A stretch of DNA of 38,395 nucleotides from Fibrobacter sp. (GCA_024398965.1 JAKSIF010000025.1:1-38395), one strand, 5' to 3'; counted from the stretch's first letter, positions 24,052 through 32,748 are shown. Notes: generated from the sequence alone by a model not told the origin. Numbers and translations are program-made.

Positions 24052-27000
24052 ATGAAACGTATGGGTAAGAAATTCCTGGGCGTCCTGATGTGCGCAAGCG
24101 CATTGGCCAGCGCCGCAGGGAACTCAGTCGACACTCTATACTGGTCCGATCCGAGCCTGGACTTTGGCACAAATGGCTATTCGGACTCCATTTACTTGCA
24201 CTACAGCATACGGCCCAAATTTACGGCAAGCTTTACAACAGACGATGCTAACGCAAAAGCGAACTTTGTTGAGTCGAGCACCTTCTATCGCGAAGAAGAC
24301 AATGACACAACATGCTATATCACAAATTCTGGTGTTTACAAGGAGGGAGACGTATTTTACTACAACATATACACTCCTCAGCCGTTGAACGCAGATAAAA
24401 CTTTCGACAGCTACGCCATGGGTTCATCCGTCGGTACCTATTCGGAGCGTTTTTACAAGATGTTCCTCATAGCAGCGTCCCCCACAGGAGAAGGCGAAAC
24501 CGACACTGTCTACTCCAAAAACACACTTAGGATCTACAGTTTCGCATACGTAAATTTCGCTTCTGGTGAAGATGGAACTGTTAGTCTGGCTGTTGCAGAC
24601 TCCGCCGTATCGATCGGAAACAAGATCTCATCCAAGGCTACCGCAAATGAAGGTTTTGAATTCGCATGTTGGGCAAATAAAGACAAAATTTGCGTTTCCT
24701 CAAACCCCGAGATTACCGTCCTTGTAAAAAGGGACACTGCTCTGACTGCAGTCTACAGCGAAACCGGTACCGCCATGAAAAAAGTCAACCTGGCTTTGTC
24801 TGGTGATGCCGACAGCTATCTGACCTACACGAACGACGCATATACTTCCATGCCCTGCGATACCAAGACCGAGGGCGGCTGCTCCGTTCAGGTGGGAAGT
24901 ACCGTAACACTTGGCTCCTACGACGGTAATACTATTTCCAATGTATCTGTCAATGACAATACTGTAGAAGTAACAAAGCAGCCCGACGGATCCTACACCT
25001 TCACCATGCCTGCGGACGCAGTAACCCTCTCCGCCAAGGTTGAGCGTATCAAATACAAGATTACCAACACAAACGACAAGGTTGTAGTGTACTCGGCAAC
25101 AGATACCCTGACGCCCATTACAGAAACGATCTTCGGTGATTCCATTATAATCACAACCGCAAATAAAAATTACGGTTTAAAGTCGCTCAACATCACAGAT
25201 GCGGATGGAAACAGGATCTACCCCGATTATTACCATTTCTATTCCGTCGGCATGAGTGGCTATATCATGCCAGCCCAGGAAATCGTCTTGGATGTTGTCG
25301 TTGATACAACCTACCAATTGTCCGTCAAGAACAATTACTCGTATGGCTCCGTTACATATTTCAGCACACTCAACGATGGTTATGGCATCGAAAAAGACAC
25401 CATCCGATTTGGCACCTATCTCCAAAACGGTTATAACAGCATAGACACCATATACTGCGTTGCAGGAACGGACACCTTGTCTGTCTCTCACACAGATGAG
25501 GAGCGTCATTGGTTCGTTATGCCTAACAAGCCTGTAGAATGCGAGGTCATTGCTATTCCTAACGAATACACAGTCTCCTACTCCGTTACCGATAGTGCCG
25601 GAAATGTCAAGGGACCAGAAAAATCCAAATTTGCTTCATCCTTCAATCTTACAGTAACCCCCAAGTTTGGTTATCAAATTCGCAGCGTATCGTACCTCTT
25701 CCCCGCAAGCGGCAATCGATACACCCCAACAATCGTCGATCCGGATAAATTCAACAATCGTATTGGCGCCGAATACATCATTGAACATACTTGGGAAGAC
25801 GAAATAGAAGTCTCCGTTGAATTCGAGAAAATCCCCTACGAATACATCCCCACATTTGATGTAATCGCCCAAAAATTCTTCTCTGGTTACGATTTCATCA
25901 ATACTGAAACCACCATAGAAAATAGCTGCATAGTCACTCAATCCCGTGGATTATCCAAGGCTGACGATATCACTAATTACTACAGAGATACTCTCGTTCT
26001 TGGTGACAAGTACGCCACCTACTACACATTCTCCAATAAGACCACAGCAGAATGCCTCGCAAACGACACTATCAAAGCAATGGTGTATGTAGCAGAAAGG
26101 GCTGCAGCCGGATTGGATTACAAAACGCACTTTACCATCAACGGCAAGGCAGCTCCGGACTCTATCCTGGAAAGCGTTTCCTTCATGGATAACGGTGCTG
26201 CCATTATGCTGGTCAGATTCGAAGTCACCGCAGAAGCAAAGTCTGTAAAGGTCGTTCACAATGTTTTGGAACATGGCAAGATTACTGGTCTTCCTGAACT
26301 CGCCATAGTAGACGAATCCGTCAAGTTCAGCGTTGTTCCTGATAGTGGTTATGTTATCGCAAGGGTTGAATTCACCTCTGATGCAATTGACTCCAACGTG
26401 GTCTTGAAGCCTGCAGACGCATCTAAGTTCGATCCTTCCAAGAGCACCGAATATGTCATCAGCAGCATCCCCGATAGCGAAGTCTCCGTCTGGGTATACT
26501 TCCGCAAGCTATTCACTGGTGAAAGTCCGGCATTTGAATTCACCGTGTCTAATACCGAAGACGGAATGAAGAGTGCTGAATTCGAAATGCTTCCCAAGAA
26601 TTCCTGCCTCGATGTAACCACCTCTAACATCTACAAGGGAACATCCATCAGCTCTGCGAATATACTCAAGGGTTCCGACACCTTTAAGGAAGGCGAAACC
26701 TACACCGCAGCCTACACCTTCAACGCAAATCTTGATGGTGACTGCGGCAAGGACGCAAACCTCACAACCGCAAGAGACATGATCGAAGCAGCATTCTACG
26801 ACCTTGAATTCAAGCCCAGCATGAAAATCACGGTTGACGGAAAGGAAGTCGCATTTGATTCCGTCTGGGACGGCGGCGTCAGCGCAGAAAGCTACGTCAC
26901 CTTCAACTTGAAGTACACCTTCACCGCTACCGAAGCTAAGGAAGCCATCATGGTTATGGCAGCCAAGCCGCAGTTCAATGTGACTACCGCTGGCCGCAAC

Positions 27001-27171
27001 CTCCTGATCAGTGGCGCACGCGCCGGTAGTACCTACGCCGTCATGGACATGCAGGGTCGCGTAATGCAGCGCGGAACCATGAGCACATCCAACTTCGAGA
27101 TGGCCGTGCCCCACGCCGGCAGCTACATGATCCGCATCAACAACCAGATGCAGCGCGTCAACGTGAAGTAA
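24052..27171 (+). CDS. Large secreted surface protein with repeated beta domains and a type IX-like C-terminal sorting segment
   Basis: A 1039-residue exported protein. The signal peptide is MKRMGKKFLGVLMCASALAS with cleavage near SAAG; AAAAGGAAAC precedes the ATG. Three related segments of about 130 residues (approximately 35-170, 601-733 and 828-966) share a pattern ending in an aromatic-rich YxxYTF strand; the last two also share a Cys pair. Between them are InlB-like beta repeats (about 165-230, 243-330 and 735-825, with phrases such as MPADAVTL and GYVIARVEF). The last 55 residues (LLISGARAGSTYAVMDMQG to the terminal RVNVK) resemble the C-terminal beta-sandwich that directs type IX secretion. 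This suggests a cell-surface protein, perhaps an adhesin. No enzyme motif is seen. Confidence 0.7.
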   Translation: MKRMGKKFLGVLMCASALASAAGNSVDTLYWSDPSLDFGTNGYSDSIYLHYSIRPKFTASFTTDDANAKANFVESSTFYREEDNDTTCYITNSGVYKEGDVFYYNIYTPQPLNADKTFDSYAMGSSVGTYSERFYKMFLIAASPTGEGETDTVYSKNTLRIYSFAYVNFASGEDGTVSLAVADSAVSIGNKISSKATANEGFEFACWANKDKICVSSNPEITVLVKRDTALTAVYSETGTAMKKVNLALSGDADSYLTYTNDAYTSMPCDTKTEGGCSVQVGSTVTLGSYDGNTISNVSVNDNTVEVTKQPDGSYTFTMPADAVTLSAKVERIKYKITNTNDKVVVYSATDTLTPITETIFGDSIIITTANKNYGLKSLNITDADGNRIYPDYYHFYSVGMSGYIMPAQEIVLDVVVDTTYQLSVKNNYSYGSVTYFSTLNDGYGIEKDTIRFGTYLQNGYNSIDTIYCVAGTDTLSVSHTDEERHWFVMPNKPVECEVIAIPNEYTVSYSVTDSAGNVKGPEKSKFASSFNLTVTPKFGYQIRSVSYLFPASGNRYTPTIVDPDKFNNRIGAEYIIEHTWEDEIEVSVEFEKIPYEYIPTFDVIAQKFFSGYDFINTETTIENSCIVTQSRGLSKADDITNYYRDTLVLGDKYATYYTFSNKTTAECLANDTIKAMVYVAERAAAGLDYKTHFTINGKAAPDSILESVSFMDNGAAIMLVRFEVTAEAKSVKVVHNVLEHGKITGLPELAIVDESVKFSVVPDSGYVIARVEFTSDAIDSNVVLKPADASKFDPSKSTEYVISSIPDSEVSVWVYFRKLFTGESPAFEFTVSNTEDGMKSAEFEMLPKNSCLDVTTSNIYKGTSISSANILKGSDTFKEGETYTAAYTFNANLDGDCGKDANLTTARDMIEAAFYDLEFKPSMKITVDGKEVAFDSVWDGGVSAESYVTFNLKYTFTATEAKEAIMVMAAKPQFNVTTAGRNLLISGARAGSTYAVMDMQGRVMQRGTMSTSNFEMAVPHAGSYMIRINNQMQRVNVK

Positions 27172-27180
27172 ACAAGGCTT

Positions 27181-27260
27181 GACGTAGGCGCAATACGATA
27201 TAAGCGCGACTTGATATAAACGCGATTTGACGTAAGCGCGGTTTGACATAAGCGCGACAA
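27181..27260. repeat. Five 16-bp tandem repeats
   Basis: Units at 27181, 27197, 27213, 27229 and 27245 follow the consensus GAYRTAAGCGCGRYTT with one to five changes each. They lie between the stop of the large secreted protein and its terminator and are not coding. Confidence 0.85.
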
Positions 27261-27267
27261 GTTGAAG

Positions 27268-27299
27268 ACACCCCGATTCTCTGGAATTGGGATGTTTTT
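27268..27299 (+). terminator. Terminator after the large secreted protein gene
   Basis: Stem of twelve positions, 27268-27279 with 27284-27295 (one G-U, one mismatch), loop TCTG, then T5. Related in sequence to the terminator after groEL. Confidence 0.8.
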
Positions 27300-27340
27300 A
27301 TTTGCCCCCTACCGTCGAACATCTTGCCAGCGCCAGCGAA

Positions 27341-27440
27341 CCTTTGCTAGCTGGGCGCCTTTGCCAACCGAGCCTTTGCAAACCGGGTGCCTTTGCAAAC
27401 CGAGCGCCTTTGCCAACCGAGCGCCTTCGCAAACCGGGCG
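27341..27440. repeat. Six 17-bp tandem repeats (one of 15 bp)
   Basis: Consensus CCTTTGCAAACCGAGCG; units begin at 27341, 27358 (15 bp), 27373, 27390, 27407 and 27424. A period of 17 does not preserve frame, so the open frames across it are not credible as coding. Confidence 0.85.
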
Positions 27441-27451
27441 CCTTAGGACCA

Positions 27452-27637
27452 AAGCGGCTTGAACGAGGAATTAGTCCTAGAAACAACAGCAGAAAATGAT
27501 GGAAAAAGCCGCTTGCGTAGGACTAAACAAGAAACGTCAGGAAATTAGTCCTAGTCCATCCCCCAAAAGGCGCTCTTCGGCTGTGTTTTTCCATAAAAAA
27601 ATAGGACTAAAAAGCGGTGGTTAGCTTTTTAGTCCTA
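27452..27637. repeat. Cluster of alternating inverted 9-mers (TTAGTCCTA / TAGGACTAA)
   Basis: The 9-mer occurs five times in strictly alternating orientation: 27471, 27518 (reverse), 27545, 27602 (reverse) and 27629. AAGCGGCTT (27452) and its complement AAGCCGCTT (27506) bracket the first pair. The last pair forms the terminator of the PBP gene. The non-coding gap 27172-27710 is made largely of this and the two tandem repeats. Confidence 0.8.
27594..27637 (-). terminator. Terminator of the PBP1A gene
   Basis: On the minus strand TAGGACTAAAAAGC pairs perfectly with GCTTTTTAGTCCTA (14 pairs, 8-base loop), followed by a U-rich tract (plus-strand A-tract 27594-27601). It lies about 75 bases after the stop codon. 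Confidence 0.85.
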
Positions 27638-27710
27638 AATTCGGCTTAATTACCACAGCTGCTTTCCGCGCAGCGATGGCTGTTTTCCGCGGCAAGTTCG
27701 CATCAAGTTG

Positions 27711-30011
27711 TTAGAACATCTTGCGGGACTTCTTGGCGCCGCCAGCAGACGGAGCAGGACCGCTTGTAGCGCCCTTATTGCTGAACAAGGTGGCGTCGTC
27801 AGCGGACTTGGTCTTAACTTCGAAGTGGTTACCGTCGCAGGTTTCAGAAGGCGCATAGCCAGCGGAATACAAGCAGTAAGACTTTTCGGAGCAGAACTCA
27901 CCGGCAACCTTGCCAGTATGATTGCAAACGCCCTTGCTTACAACGCCGCTAGGCACCGGGAAAGGCTTGCGGGGCAGATCCTTGTGGAGTTCCTTCATCA
28001 CAGCCATCCAGACCGGAAGCGCATCTTCGGTACCGGTATGGCCTGCGCCCAAGGTTCCCGGACTGTCGGAGCCGACCCAGACGCCCATGGTATACTGCTT
28101 AGTGTAGCCGATGTACCAGCAGTCGGTATAGTCGTTGGTGGTACCTGTCTTACCGCCACTGGGATGGGTAAAGCCGCTAGCCCACACGCGGGCTGCAGTA
28201 CCGCGAACGTTCACATCCTTCATCATGTCCACCATGATGTAGGCGGAAGCCGGGCGCAAGACTTCGTGTTCCACCTTAGAGTTTCGTTCAATCACTTCGC
28301 CGTTACGGTCCACAATGGACTCAATCATGTAAGGTTCAATGCGGTTACCGCCGTTGGGGAACACGGTATAGGCAGAGGTCATTTCCATGAGGGTTGCGCC
28401 AACGGAACCAAGGGCCAGGCTGGGCACCGCCATCAAGGGAGCACGAACGATACCGAACTTGCGGGCGTAGTTCACTACGTTGTTCAGACCATACTTCATG
28501 CCGGTAAGAATTGCTGGCAGGTTCTTGGAGCGGTACAGAGCACGGCGCAAAGTCATCATGCCTTCGAAATCATGCTCAAAGTTTGCCGGACGCCAAACCT
28601 TGTTGGGGTTCTTGTCATCGGGGTCGGGAATGCTCACAGGCTGGTCGTTCACAGAGTCGCAGGGGCTTGCACCATTGTCCATTGCGGTTGCATAGACAAT
28701 AGGCTTAAAGCTGGAACCCGGCTGACGCAGGGACTGAACGGCACGATTCCAACGGGAGGTATTCCAGTCGCTACCGCCCACCATGGCTCGAATAGCGCCA
28801 GTCTCGTTCTCGATCAAGATGGCAGCCACTTCAGCGTGATGGTAACGGATACTGTCAGGGAAACGACGGCGATTCAAATTGGAGTTCGTGTCGGCAGCAA
28901 GATATTCCTTCTTGAATAGCGTGTAGACGCTGTCGAAGTGAGCGACAACGCTATCTTCAGGCATATTGTACTTCTTGGTGAGGGCAAGACGTCGAGTTGC
29001 ACGATACTTCACACGACGGCGAACCTTTTCAACCTGAACGCGGGCAACGCTATCGGCAAAGGCCTGAATTGCCGGGTCGATGGTACTGTTGATTGTTACG
29101 CCGTCTGCATAGAGGGAGTTTTCGCCATACTTCTTTTCCATGTACTTACGGATTTCTTCGTAGAAGTACAGGCCAGCCTCGTTCTTGACTTCCTTCTGGG
29201 CAAGTTCAATCGGCATTTCAATATACTTGTGATAATCATCGTTGTTGATGTAACCTGCATCGCGCATGGCATAAAGCACAGTGTTGCGACGTTCCAGGGA
29301 AGCCTTGGGATGACGGTCCGGGCGATAAGCCTCGGGACGCTGCAACATGCCAGCAAGAACAGCGTACTGAGGAATAGTCAAGCTATCCAGGGGCTTACCG
29401 AAGTAGAACTTACCTGCAGCCTGGAAACCGTAGTTACCACCAGACAGGTAGACTTCGTTCATGTAAAACTCGAGAATTTCTTCCTTGGTGTAGGTCTGCT
29501 CGATACGGATGGCGGTCATCATTTCCTTAATCTTACGGGAAATGGTTCGTTCCGGAGTAAGGAACAGGAGCTTGGTCAGCTGCTGGCTCAAGGTAGAAGC
29601 ACCGCGAAGTTTCTTGCCGCTTGTAGCACTTTCAAGAACCGCAGACGGAATGGCCCACACATTCATGCCCCAGTGGTCAAAGAAGGCTCGGTCTTCTGTA
29701 GCCATCACTGCCTGGATCGCTTCCTTCGGAATAGAATCGAAGGGAGTCCACTCACGGCGTTCCACAAAGTACTCGTGGGCGATTTCGCCGTTCATGTCGT
29801 TAATCTTGGTAACCAGCTTGGGGTTAATCTGTTCCAGCTGGGACAAGGAGGGCAATTCCGGTGCAAAATGATTATACACGACAATCACTGCGGTAAAGGC
29901 GATTACCACAGGAATCATGAAGATGCCCAACCAAAGAAGAACCTTCTTATTGGTAAACCAGCCCTTGAGCATTCTCAGAACCGGCATGAGTATAGATTTG
30001 ACTTTTTCCAT
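27711..30011 (-). CDS. mrcA: Class A penicillin-binding protein (PBP1A-type)
   Basis: A 766-residue bifunctional peptidoglycan synthase from the ATG at 30011. The frame stays open to a GTG at 30083, but the promoter box TATCTTTG at 30043-30050 lies inside that extension, so the shorter start is preferred; its Shine-Dalgarno is weak. It has a cytoplasmic start, one membrane anchor (about 22-46), a GT51 transglycosylase domain (EDRAFF with the catalytic Glu near 106; GASTLSQQLTK) and a transpeptidase domain with SxxK in GSSFKP (Ser near 432), SxN in RSKNLP and KTG in GGKTGTTND (near 620). The C-terminal tail is short, with PAPSAGGAKKSRK. It polymerises and cross-links glycan strands in the periplasm. 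The symbol follows the E. coli PBP1A gene. Confidence 0.93.
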   Translation of the reverse strand: MEKVKSILMPVLRMLKGWFTNKKVLLWLGIFMIPVVIAFTAVIVVYNHFAPELPSLSQLEQINPKLVTKINDMNGEIAHEYFVERREWTPFDSIPKEAIQAVMATEDRAFFDHWGMNVWAIPSAVLESATSGKKLRGASTLSQQLTKLLFLTPERTISRKIKEMMTAIRIEQTYTKEEILEFYMNEVYLSGGNYGFQAAGKFYFGKPLDSLTIPQYAVLAGMLQRPEAYRPDRHPKASLERRNTVLYAMRDAGYINNDDYHKYIEMPIELAQKEVKNEAGLYFYEEIRKYMEKKYGENSLYADGVTINSTIDPAIQAFADSVARVQVEKVRRRVKYRATRRLALTKKYNMPEDSVVAHFDSVYTLFKKEYLAADTNSNLNRRRFPDSIRYHHAEVAAILIENETGAIRAMVGGSDWNTSRWNRAVQSLRQPGSSFKPIVYATAMDNGASPCDSVNDQPVSIPDPDDKNPNKVWRPANFEHDFEGMMTLRRALYRSKNLPAILTGMKYGLNNVVNYARKFGIVRAPLMAVPSLALGSVGATLMEMTSAYTVFPNGGNRIEPYMIESIVDRNGEVIERNSKVEHEVLRPASAYIMVDMMKDVNVRGTAARVWASGFTHPSGGKTGTTNDYTDCWYIGYTKQYTMGVWVGSDSPGTLGAGHTGTEDALPVWMAVMKELHKDLPRKPFPVPSGVVSKGVCNHTGKVAGEFCSEKSYCLYSAGYAPSETCDGNHFEVKTKSADDATLFSNKGATSGPAPSAGGAKKSRKMF

Positions 30012-30042
30012 TTCTATATCACTGGTAAAAATAATTTGGGGG

Positions 30043-30074
30043 CAAAGATAGCTAATCATGGCATTCTTCTCAAA
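30043..30074 (-). promoter_or_regulatory. Promoter of the PBP1A gene, Bacteroidota-type
   Basis: On the minus strand TTTG (30074-30071), a 20-base spacer and TATCTTTG (30050-30043). This is an exact match to the Bacteroidota -33/-7 pattern and leaves a leader of about 25-30 bases to the ATG at 30011. Confidence 0.6.
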
Positions 30075-30165
30075 CCAGTTCACCAGGCAAAGCCACTAAA
30101 ACAGGGTCGAAATAGGGATTCAAAGTCATCCCGCAAAAAATTTCAAAATTTTTATAAAAAATCCC

Positions 30166-30195
30166 TTGACAGATTACACCATTAAGCTATATTTG
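30166..30195 (+). promoter_or_regulatory. Promoter of tRNA-Arg
   Basis: TTGACA (30166-30171), 16 bases, then TATATTTG (30188-30195), about 36 bases before the mature tRNA. It fits both the sigma70 -35/-10 pattern and the TAnnTTTG box. Confidence 0.75.
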
Positions 30196-30230
30196 GGCAC
30201 GTCGAAACGAGAGATCGCAAGACAACATAC

Positions 30231-30304
<74 letters not shown>

Positions 30305-30310
30305 GAAAGA

Positions 30311-30340
30311 GACCTTAGCTAACGCTAAGGTCTTTTTTTT
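30311..30340 (+). terminator. Terminator after tRNA-Arg
   Basis: GACCTTAGC-TAAC-GCTAAGGTC is a perfect nine-pair stem followed by eight T. Confidence 0.95.
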
Positions 30341-30465
30341 ATTCTAGACCAACTTAAAACGATTTCCAAAGAATCATAAGAAAACAGCAAGTTTGTTAAA
30401 AACAATTTTCAAAAACAGCCATTTTTTGCTAACAGTTGTTTGCACAAATTAATGAACTCCATAAG

Positions 30466-30473
30466 TATCTTTG
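30466..30473 (+). promoter_or_regulatory. TAnnTTTG promoter box for the XRE regulator
   Basis: TATCTTTG followed by CG, about 42 bases before the ATG at 30515. A TTTG lies 23 bases upstream (30439-30442), slightly farther than the usual spacing. Its position excludes the longer reading frame that starts at 30440. Confidence 0.5.
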
Positions 30474-30514
30474 CGCCGGTGTTTTGGAATAACGACCAGA
30501 ACAAAGAGGATGGG

Positions 30515-30781
30515 ATGAGATACAAAGAAGAAATTCTTGGTGATGTGATTCGTTATGTATTCATATCTCGTAGGCACGAGCTGGGTTTGACCCAGGAAAA
30601 CCTTTCGCTGATAGCAAATACGACACGCCAATTTATATCGCAGGTTGAAGGAGGCAAAAGACAGCCTTCCCTGTTTTCGTTAAGCCATTTTGCAACAGCA
30701 GTCAACATGACATTGTCGGAATTGTTCCAGGAAATAGACCGCATATATCTTGATTTTACTGACAACGGCGCTGATTTTTAG
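30515..30781 (+). CDS. Small XRE-family (HTH_3) transcriptional regulator
   Basis: An 88-residue protein that is almost only a Cro/C1-type helix-turn-helix: RRHELGLTQENLSLIANTTRQ (19-39) with the recognition helix near RQFISQVEGGKRQPS. The start at 30515 is chosen because AGAGG lies five bases upstream and the promoter box lies between it and the earlier ATG at 30440. It has no effector or peptidase domain. It stands between the tRNA gene and rlmN with no partner toxin visible; small XRE proteins of this type are often autoregulators or antitoxins, but nothing here shows that. Target unknown. Confidence 0.85.
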   Translation: MRYKEEILGDVIRYVFISRRHELGLTQENLSLIANTTRQFISQVEGGKRQPSLFSLSHFATAVNMTLSELFQEIDRIYLDFTDNGADF

Positions 30782-30807
30782 CCCTTAACAAAAAGCTGTT
30801 TTTTTTC

Positions 30808-30815
30808 TATCTTTG
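30808..30815 (+). promoter_or_regulatory. TAnnTTTG promoter box directly before rlmN
   Basis: TATCTTTG ends only seven bases before the ATG of rlmN, so a transcript from here would be almost leaderless. It has the same core (TATCTTTGCG) as the box before the XRE gene. Confidence 0.45.
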
Positions 30816-30822
30816 CGTTCCA

Positions 30823-31944
30823 ATGGAATGGCAGCGCAATATTAAAACCTTGACGGAAGACGAGCTTAAGGCTTGGCTCCGTGACGTGGACGAAAAACCG
30901 TTCCGCGCAGAACAAATCCAGAAATGGCTGTTCTGCCAGCAGGTCAAGACCTTCGACGAGATGGTGAATATTTCACCGGTTCTCCGCGAAAAGCTCGCTA
31001 AGCAGTTTGAGCTTCGCTCCCTCAAGGAAGACCAGCACATGGTTTCCGTCGATGGCACCGTCAAATGGCTTTTCGAGACCTGGGACGGTCATCATATCGA
31101 AACGGTGATGATTCCGGCCAACGGTCGTTTTTCTGTGTGCGTATCCACCCAGGTGGGCTGCGCCATGAACTGCGCATTCTGCCGTACCGCCAAGATGGGC
31201 TTTTTCCGCAACCTTGAAGCCGGCGAAATCCTTGAAGAAATCATCAATGTCAACTGGTATCTTAAAGAAAACAACATCTTTAACGAAGAAGGCAATATTG
31301 CTCAGGTGACAAACATCATCTTCATGGGCATGGGCGAACCCCTGAACAACCTGGAGAACGTGCATCGTGTCTGCTGCACCCTCCACAACCAAAAGCTGTT
31401 CAACATGGGTTCCAAGCGCATGACTGTCAGCACCTCCGGCGTTGTACCCCGCATCAAGGAACTGGTGGACCGCAATACTCCCTGCTGCCTTGCAATCAGC
31501 CTGAACAGCACCAACAACGAGTACCGTTCCTCTGTCATGCCAGTAAACAACATCTGGCCCATCGAAAAGCTTTTGGAAGCGGTTGACGAATACATTCGTA
31601 GAACCGATAACTATGTAACGTTTGAATTCGTGCTTATCCAGGACATTACCTGTACGCCCAAGGCAGCCAAGGAGCTGATTCGCATTTGCGCCCCCCGCCG
31701 CGTAAAGGTAAACGCCATCATCTTGAACGATGGCGACGACCCCAACCTGCACGCCCCCACCACCGAAGAAGTCGACACCTTCCTCGCTGCAGTCCGTGCC
31801 GCACAGATTCAGATTACTATCCGTACAGCCCGTGGCCGTGACATTTTGGCCGCCTGCGGGCAGCTCGCTCACAAGAAGAAGAACGATCAGGGCGTTTTCG
31901 AGAAAGGCTCCAGCCTGCCCGACGCCACTCCTCGATCCAACTAG
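30823..31944 (+). CDS. rlmN: 23S rRNA (adenine(2503)-C(2))-methyltransferase RlmN
   Basis: A 373-residue radical SAM methyltransferase that methylates A2503 of 23S rRNA (and in E. coli A37 of some tRNAs). The cluster-binding CxxxCxxC is at C113, C117 and C120 (CAMNCAFC), preceded by ETVMIP. FMGMGEPLNN carries the GEP motif, and the methyl-carrying cysteine is in ILAACGQLA near the C-terminus. The N-terminal RNA-binding helical domain (FRAEQIQKWL) is present. The last 20 residues are a Ser/Pro-rich extension. No Shine-Dalgarno precedes the ATG. Confidence 0.95.
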   Translation: MEWQRNIKTLTEDELKAWLRDVDEKPFRAEQIQKWLFCQQVKTFDEMVNISPVLREKLAKQFELRSLKEDQHMVSVDGTVKWLFETWDGHHIETVMIPANGRFSVCVSTQVGCAMNCAFCRTAKMGFFRNLEAGEILEEIINVNWYLKENNIFNEEGNIAQVTNIIFMGMGEPLNNLENVHRVCCTLHNQKLFNMGSKRMTVSTSGVVPRIKELVDRNTPCCLAISLNSTNNEYRSSVMPVNNIWPIEKLLEAVDEYIRRTDNYVTFEFVLIQDITCTPKAAKELIRICAPRRVKVNAIILNDGDDPNLHAPTTEEVDTFLAAVRAAQIQITIRTARGRDILAACGQLAHKKKNDQGVFEKGSSLPDATPRSN

Positions 31945-31973
31945 TTTTTGTTCGTTAAAAAGGAAGGTAAATC

Positions 31974-32594
31974 ATGTTAACGCAAAACCTCCCGGAATTC
32001 TGGGACAACCTCTACGCCGAAGGCAAGGACTACTGGAATACCAAGAAGGCAACCCCAGCTCTTCTGGAATTTTTCAAGAACCCCGCCTGCCCCGCCACTG
32101 GTTCCGTTCTGGTCCCTGGAGCTGGTTTCGGTTACGACGCCGAAGCCTGGGCTTTGCGCGGACACGACGTACTGGCTGTAGACTTCGCCCCCACCGCCGT
32201 GGACGAACTGGACCATCTGAGCCGTAAGCACAAGAACCTCCGTTCCCTGGACCTGGACCTTTTCACTCTTTCTCCCAAGGATCAGAAGCGCGGTGGCCAG
32301 CAGTTCGATATCGTTTACGATTACTGCACCTTCTCCGCAATTCATCCGGGCCGTCGCGACGAATATTTCGAAGTCTGCTACAAGATGCTGAAGGATGACG
32401 GTCTCCTGATTTCCCTCATGTATCCCCTGATGAACGGCAAGACCCTCCAGGGGCCTCCCCACTGCACCAGCGAAGGCGAACTGATGGCTCGTCTCGACGG
32501 CGTGTTCGACATTGTAGACCGCATTCCTGCTGTGGGCAGCCTCCCGGGCCGTGAAGGCAAGGAAGAATTCTGGCTTCTCAAGAAGTGCCTGTAA
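31974..32594 (+). CDS. TPMT-like class I SAM-dependent methyltransferase
   Basis: A 206-residue class I methyltransferase resembling the thiopurine S-methyltransferase family. It opens with PEFWDNLYAEGKDYW, as TPMT-type enzymes do. The SAM-binding motif I is VLVPGAGFGYDA (46-57), and the acidic residue after the second strand is D70 in VLAVDF. Bacterial members methylate small S, Se or Te compounds or remain uncharacterised; the substrate here is unknown. It follows rlmN by 29 bp with AAGGAAGG before the ATG, so the two are probably co-transcribed and end at the terminator at 32650-32679. Confidence 0.8.
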   Translation: MLTQNLPEFWDNLYAEGKDYWNTKKATPALLEFFKNPACPATGSVLVPGAGFGYDAEAWALRGHDVLAVDFAPTAVDELDHLSRKHKNLRSLDLDLFTLSPKDQKRGGQQFDIVYDYCTFSAIHPGRRDEYFEVCYKMLKDDGLLISLMYPLMNGKTLQGPPHCTSEGELMARLDGVFDIVDRIPAVGSLPGREGKEEFWLLKKCL

Positions 32595-32649
32595 TGACCG
32601 CTCATGCTAAATTTTGGATAAGTACGTCTCGTTAGCACTCGCTCTCAAA

Positions 32650-32679
32650 AAGACCTTGGTTAAAGCCAAGGTCTTTTTT
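32650..32679 (+). terminator. Terminator after the rlmN-TPMT operon
   Basis: AGACCTTGG (32651-32659) pairs with CCAAGGTCT (32666-32674), loop TTAAAG, followed by a T-tract. Confidence 0.92.
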
Positions 32680-32718
32680 CACATATAGCGTAAAGATTAT
32701 AGGTTAAAGGATAAAGAT

Positions 32719-32748
32719 GCACGGCTACGCCGTGCTCTTTTTCTTTTC
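32719..32748 (+). terminator. Second hairpin with T-rich tail
   Basis: GCACGGC-TAC-GCCGTGC is a perfect seven-pair stem with a three-base loop (32719-32735), followed by TCTTTTTCTTTTC. Probably a backup terminator or a mobile intergenic hairpin. Confidence 0.55.

Noticed and set aside
27287-27499. Small open frames over the 17-bp repeats (Pro/Arg/Ala-rich peptides)
   Set aside because: The repeat period is not a multiple of three, there is no ribosome-binding site, and both strands stay open by composition.
28938-30185. Long plus-strand open frames across the PBP1A gene (also 27708-28919)
   Set aside because: The minus strand encodes all catalytic motifs of PBP1A; the plus-strand translations are His/Val-rich shadow sequence.
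30440-30514. Longer start of the XRE regulator
   Set aside because: The TATCTTTG promoter box lies within it, and a Shine-Dalgarno precedes only the ATG at 30515.
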